NCBI GenBank assembly: GCA_030631725.1
Contig: DAOVKO010000057.1
Location: 1-10,061 of the forward strand
DNA length: 10,061 bases
Source of the DNA: Actinomycetes bacterium
GTDB lineage: Bacteria; Planctomycetota; Phycisphaerae; JAACET01
Direction of reading: 5' to 3'
Under the pieces are notes generated by a model, which was not told the DNA's origin, ran no database searches, and worked only from the letters and a program-made list of their open reading frames with translations. Positions 6,386 through 10,061 of the stretch are shown here, piece after piece (position 1 is the first letter of the stretch; the number at the start of each line of letters is the position of its first letter). Made by a program: the position numbers and the translations under genes.

Positions 6386-7573
6386 ATGCGATACGCGGTA
6401 ATAATTCCCGACGGGGCGGCGGACGAGCCGATTGGCGAGCTGGGTAACCGTACGCCACTGGAGGCGGCCCGGCTGCCGAATATCGACTGGGTGTCCAGCC
6501 ACGGTCGGACCGGGACGGTCAAGCATGTACCGACGGCAATGCCCCCTGGCTCGGACATAGCCATCATGAGCTTGATGGGCTACGATCCCAAGGCCAACTA
6601 CACCGGCCGGGCAGCGATCGAAGCGGCCGGACGAAATATCGAACTGGCTGAAGAAGACTGGGCGTTGCGGGCGAACCTGGTTACGATTATCGACGGAAAG
6701 ATGATCGACTATTCGGCTGGACACATTTCTTCGCAGGAAGGCCAGGCCCTGATAAACCTGCTCGCTGACGAGCTGGCCAGCAACAGCATAGAGTTCTATC
6801 CAGGGGTTTCGTATCGCCACCTGGTAGTTTTTCGGGAGGCGGCTTTCAAAAGGCTGCGGACCGTCCCACCGCACGACATTATGGATCAGTCAGTGCAAAA
6901 ATACCTGCCGAAGGGAAAAGGCGGCGGTGCCCTGCGAGAGATGATGAGCAAGTCTGCTGAATTGTTCGAAGAGAACGAGATCAACGAGGTGCGGCGACAA
7001 CTCAACGAGAACCCGGCGACACAGATATGGCTGTGGGGTCAGGGCAGACGCTGCGAACTGGAACCGTTCAGCAAGCGATTCGGGCTTCGGGGGGGACTGG
7101 TGGCAGGGACGGATTTGATCAAGGGGCTGGCCCGGCTGGTGGGATGGGAGAACATTGAAGTAGCAGGGGCTACGGGTTATCTGGACACGGATTACGAGGC
7201 CAAAGGCCAAGCGGCTGTTGCGGCCCTGAAGGACTATGAGCTGGTGGTGGTGCACATTGAGGCCCCGGATGAGGCCGGCCATAACGGCGATGCCAAGGCC
7301 AAGTTGGCGGCCCTGGAGGCCATTGACAAACATATCGTTGGGCCGGTACTTGAGGAGCTGCGCAGAGATAAGCACTGGCGGATGCTGATCTGCCCGGACC
7401 ATCCCACGCCGGTGCGCCTGCGCACACACATTGGAAAAGCTGTGCCCTTTGCCCTAGCCGGTGAAAACATCACCGCCGTGCTGGCCGATACCTTCAGCGA
7501 AGTCAACGCTGAAGCAGCAGACCTGCATGTCGAGCGTGGCTGGGAACTGATGGAATACTTTCTGAAGACTTGA
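6386..7573 (+). CDS. apgM: ApgM-type 2,3-BPG-independent phosphoglycerate mutase / proposed homoserine kinase
   Basis: A 395-residue metalloenzyme of the alkaline-phosphatase superfamily, archaeal-type phosphoglycerate mutase branch. Visible motifs: I-I-P-D-G-A-A-D at the N-terminus (metal ligand Asp), M-P-P-G-S-D-I-A with the expected nucleophile Ser, H-I-E-A-P-D-E-A-G-H-N-G-D and I-C-P-D-H-P-T-P with further metal ligands. A subgroup of this family lies in threonine operons and has been proposed to be homoserine kinase where ThrB is absent. The position here, between homoserine dehydrogenase and aspartate kinase, is exactly that context, so homoserine phosphorylation is the favoured role, by inference. 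ATG 6386 gives the family N-terminus; an upstream ATG (6227) would overlap hom and translate the repeats. No Shine-Dalgarno is seen before 6386. Confidence 0.9.
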   Translation: MRYAVIIPDGAADEPIGELGNRTPLEAARLPNIDWVSSHGRTGTVKHVPTAMPPGSDIAIMSLMGYDPKANYTGRAAIEAAGRNIELAEEDWALRANLVTIIDGKMIDYSAGHISSQEGQALINLLADELASNSIEFYPGVSYRHLVVFREAAFKRLRTVPPHDIMDQSVQKYLPKGKGGGALREMMSKSAELFEENEINEVRRQLNENPATQIWLWGQGRRCELEPFSKRFGLRGGLVAGTDLIKGLARLVGWENIEVAGATGYLDTDYEAKGQAAVAALKDYELVVVHIEAPDEAGHNGDAKAKLAALEAIDKHIVGPVLEELRRDKHWRMLICPDHPTPVRLRTHIGKAVPFALAGENITAVLADTFSEVNAEAADLHVERGWELMEYFLKT

Positions 7574-7603
7574 GCCCCGAGGCCTGAGGTACAAAGTAAA
7601 ACT

Positions 7604-8839
7604 ATGGGTTTGGTAGTTCAAAAATTCGGGGGCACGAGCGTTGCGGATGCCCAGAAAATACACCGGGCGGCGAATCGGGCAATCGACGCCAAGCTGGCAG
7701 GCAACTCGGTGGTAGTGGTGGTTTCGGCCCGGGGCAAAACGACCGATGAGCTCGAGCAGATGGCCTACGAGATTAGCGATAATCCCTCCAAACGGGAAAT
7801 GGACCAACTGCTCAGTACCGGGGAGCAGCTATCGATTTCGCTGATGGCCATGGCAATCCAGGCAGCCGGGCACAAGGCGGTCAGCTTCACCGGAGGCCAA
7901 GTCGGTCTGATAACCGACAACGCCCATAGCAAGGCCAGAATTCAGAGAATCGACGCTGAGCGGATAACTTCGCAACTGGACCAGGGCAGGATCGTCATTG
8001 TAGCGGGGTTTCAAGGGGTGGACGAAAATGCAAACATCACCACCCTTGGCCGAGGCGGCTCAGACACCACAGCCGTAGCCCTGGCAGCTGTGCTTCGAGC
8101 TGACTATTGCGATATCTTTACCGATGTGCCGGGAGTTTTCACCGCCGACCCGCGGGTCGTGGGCGAGGCCCGGAAACTCGATCGCATCAGCTACGACGAA
8201 ATGCTGGAGTTGGCCAGTCTGGGCGCCGGGGTAATGCACTCGCGAGCTGTGGAGTTTGGTAAGAAATACAATGTGCGGATTCGCGTGCGGTCCAGCGCCA
8301 CAGATGAACCAGGCACGGAGATCTGCCAGGAGGCTGATACCATGGAAGAAATTGTCGTTTCGGGAGTGTCGCTGAAAAAGGACGTTGCTCAGATAACCAT
8401 GGACCATGTTCCGGATACGCCGGGTATTGCAGCGGATATCTTCGCCTTGGTAGCCAAGGCTAACATCATCGTGGACGATATCATCCAAACTGAGCACGAG
8501 AGCGGCTGCGCGACGCTGAGCTTCACGGTGGATTCGGGGGAATTGAAGGCGGCTGAGAAAGTGGTGGAGGAGGTAAGGGCAAGTTGGCCGAGCTGTAAAA
8601 TATCCTACGACAATGAATTGGCTAAGGTCTCAGCGGTGGGCGTAGGAATGCGCAGTCATACTGGTGTGGCCCACAGCATGTTCAGGGCCTTGGCCCAAGC
8701 CAAGATAAACATTAATGCCATCACTACCAGCGAGATCAAGATCTCCTGCTTGATCAGTCGCGATCAGGGTCCCCAGGCCCTGCGGGCCATACACAAGGCC
8801 TTCAATCTGGAATCTGCACCGACCCGGGAGGGTCTTTGA
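7604..8839 (+). CDS. lysC: Aspartate kinase
   Basis: Phosphorylates aspartate, the first step towards lysine, threonine and methionine. It has 411 residues, the normal length of a monofunctional enzyme. The kinase domain opens with K-F-G-G-T-S (7-12). S-T-G-E-Q at 71-75 and G-R-G-G-S-D-T-T at 149-156 form substrate and ATP contacts, and F-T-D-V-P-G-V-F-T-A-D-P-R at 172-184 is characteristic. Two ACT domains follow (about 265-330 and 340-405), so allosteric feedback by lysine and/or threonine is likely. ATG 7604 is preceded by GAGGT at 7586-7590, a rather long 13 nt away. It lies 30 nt after apgM and is likely co-transcribed. Confidence 0.97.
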   Translation: MGLVVQKFGGTSVADAQKIHRAANRAIDAKLAGNSVVVVVSARGKTTDELEQMAYEISDNPSKREMDQLLSTGEQLSISLMAMAIQAAGHKAVSFTGGQVGLITDNAHSKARIQRIDAERITSQLDQGRIVIVAGFQGVDENANITTLGRGGSDTTAVALAAVLRADYCDIFTDVPGVFTADPRVVGEARKLDRISYDEMLELASLGAGVMHSRAVEFGKKYNVRIRVRSSATDEPGTEICQEADTMEEIVVSGVSLKKDVAQITMDHVPDTPGIAADIFALVAKANIIVDDIIQTEHESGCATLSFTVDSGELKAAEKVVEEVRASWPSCKISYDNELAKVSAVGVGMRSHTGVAHSMFRALAQAKININAITTSEIKISCLISRDQGPQALRAIHKAFNLESAPTREGL

Positions 8840-8869
8840 TCTTGATAGCATAATAATCGGACTGCTCTG

Positions 8870-9469
8870 ATGGCAAAGCTCAAGCCCTCGGTCAACAGGT
8901 TGAGCAGGACAGTAGCTCTTGCTGTGCTTCTGGGCCTGCTGCTAGTGCTGGCCCTGATCGGCCGCGACCGACAAAGCCTACAAAGCGGGGATTTTCGCAG
9001 ATATAACAATAAGCAGTTTCAGGTGCACCAGGTGATTGACGGTGACACCATCGATCTGGATAGCCCAGACGGCGATAAGTTATATACGCGAGTGAGATTA
9101 TGGGGAGTGGATACGCCGGAAACCAAGGCTCCGGGCAAACCGCTGGGCTACTTCGGCCGCGAAGCGACGGCCTTTACCGAAGAGATGGTTGCCGGTCGAA
9201 CGGTTATCATAGAGATCGATGGCGAAAAGACGCGAGGCAAGTTCGGCAGACTGCTGGGATTCGTGTACACCGCCGAGGGTAAAATGCTCAACGAAGAGCT
9301 GCTGCGAAGCGGACACGCCTACGCGGACGGGCGTTGGCGGCACCGGTTCTACTTTCGCTTCGGGCAGATAGAAAAGCAGGCCCGGAAAAACAAGCGGGGC
9401 CTGTGGCTAAATGTGAAAGCCCAAGACATGCCGCCGCACGTGCGGAAGCGCCTGGGCATAAGTGAATGA
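8870..9469 (+). CDS. Membrane-anchored thermonuclease (SNase)-like protein
   Basis: A 199-residue staphylococcal-nuclease-fold protein with a basic N-terminus and one hydrophobic segment (about 14-31). It is probably tethered by this segment or exported. The expected active site is complete: D59 in V-I-D-G-D-T, R76 in V-R-L-W-G-V, D81 and E84 in D-T-P-E, and R127 in F-G-R-L-L-G. These correspond to D21, R35, D40, E43 and R87 of the staphylococcal enzyme. Calcium-dependent cleavage of DNA or RNA outside the cytoplasm is the likely activity. It starts 30 nt after lysC and may be read from the same transcript, though no functional link is evident. No clear Shine-Dalgarno precedes ATG 8870. It converges on the regulator gene with 17 nt between the stop codons. 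Confidence 0.9.
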   Translation: MAKLKPSVNRLSRTVALAVLLGLLLVLALIGRDRQSLQSGDFRRYNNKQFQVHQVIDGDTIDLDSPDGDKLYTRVRLWGVDTPETKAPGKPLGYFGREATAFTEEMVAGRTVIIEIDGEKTRGKFGRLLGFVYTAEGKMLNEELLRSGHAYADGRWRHRFYFRFGQIEKQARKNKRGLWLNVKAQDMPPHVRKRLGISE

Positions 9470-9486
9470 GTCCGGGTGGGCGGGGG

Positions 9487-10061
9487 TCAATCGTCTTTCT
9501 GCGACGTTTTTTGGAAATGTTCGGGTGGCAGGGCACCTTCGAAAAGCAATTCCAGCACTGCCGAGCGGAACTCGTCGTCGGCGAAATCCTTGCCCAAACA
9601 GCGGTCGGCACCAATCTGTTGTGCTTCGGCCAGCTCGGCTGGTTCGCCGGGCGTGAGTATGACCAGGAGTTTGCAACGCATCCAGGCTGAGGTCCGACAA
9701 ATTTGCTCACAGACCTGCGTATCCATCCCCGCCATAGGCAGGCGCAGGATGACCAGGTCCGGCCCAGTCTGGACGACCTTAGCGCCGGCGGTCAAGCAGT
9801 CGCAGGCAGTATCAATATGCCAGGGCCTGCCGATATCAGCCAGGATGCTGCTGAAGCGGCCTGTGGCGGCTGGGTCGTCGCTGACAATCAGCACCCGCGG
9901 CTGCTGGCTGATCAGCCCGGACGGGACAGCCATACCGGTGTCCTGAAGGAAGCGGACCAACTCAGCGGCGGTTACACGATAGTTTCCCCCCGGTACACGA
10001 GAGGCCTTGAGCTTGCCGGAACGGATCCAATTGCCCACGGTAACGCTTGTGACCTGGCAAA
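9487..10061 (-). CDS. HTH-receiver regulator with degenerate phosphoacceptor (5' end outside window)
   Basis: The frame is open to the window edge and continues beyond a GTG at 10038, so the N-terminus is missing. What remains begins with an excisionase/MerR-like helix-turn-helix: V-T-S-V-T-V-G-N-W-I-R-S-G-K-L-K, then V-P-G-G-N-Y-R-V and a helix. A short linker leads to a receiver-like domain (P-R-V-L-I-V-S-D-D-P to the C-terminal helix). The acidic pair (S-D-D), a Thr (V-I-L-T-P) and the conserved Lys (C-L-G-K-D-F) are all present. The phosphoacceptor Asp expected in D-L-V-I-L-D-x-P-M is Arg (codon 9742-9744). It probably binds DNA and works without classical aspartyl phosphorylation. No partner kinase is in the window. 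Confidence 0.85.
   Translation of the reverse strand, partial: CQVTSVTVGNWIRSGKLKASRVPGGNYRVTAAELVRFLQDTGMAVPSGLISQQPRVLIVSDDPAATGRFSSILADIGRPWHIDTACDCLTAGAKVVQTGPDLVILRLPMAGMDTQVCEQICRTSAWMRCKLLVILTPGEPAELAEAQQIGADRCLGKDFADDEFRSAVLELLFEGALPPEHFQKTSQKDD

Overview
The window looks like chromosomal DNA of an uncultured, moderately GC-rich Gram-negative bacterium, most plausibly a Planctomycetota member of the Phycisphaerae type. The clues are a lipoprotein amidase, a secreted protein with a D-x-N-x-N-G calcium-type loop, an apgM-type mutase placed between homoserine dehydrogenase and aspartate kinase, an HTH-receiver regulator, and short TGCGAAT/TCGAAATGCGAAA intergenic repeats. This assignment is inference; no taxonomic marker gene is present.

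Left part (1-1387, + strand): a small orphan gene (26-340), a stem-loop, then a PfkB sugar kinase (421-1263). Behind the kinase lies a decayed copy of the orphan gene's 3' end (1297-1362).

Middle part (1388-3917, - strand), read from right to left: a promoter-like site near 3889-3917, a possible Cys-rich small ORF (3648-3851), a secreted protein (start 3610) and an SDR dehydrogenase (ending at 1388). The secreted protein is the most interesting item. Its frame stops at a TGA (2351-2353), but the same frame continues for 40 protein-like codons to a TAG (2228-2230). An 8-bp hairpin sits just after the TGA with the spacing and loop expected of a bacterial SECIS element, so it is a candidate selenoprotein. 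A 31-bp direct repeat brackets the small ORF and the secreted protein gene.

Right part (4105-9469, + strand): a lipoprotein N-acetylmuramoyl-L-alanine amidase, then a threonine/aspartate-family cluster: homoserine dehydrogenase, an apgM-like enzyme of the family proposed to act as homoserine kinase, and aspartate kinase. A membrane-anchored thermonuclease-like protein follows. Aspartate kinase and homoserine dehydrogenase bracket the common aspartate branch, and the apgM-like enzyme could phosphorylate homoserine on the way to threonine. The thermonuclease has no obvious link to this pathway.

Right end (9487-10061, - strand, cut by the window edge): an HTH-receiver protein whose receiver domain carries Arg where the phosphoacceptor Asp is expected.
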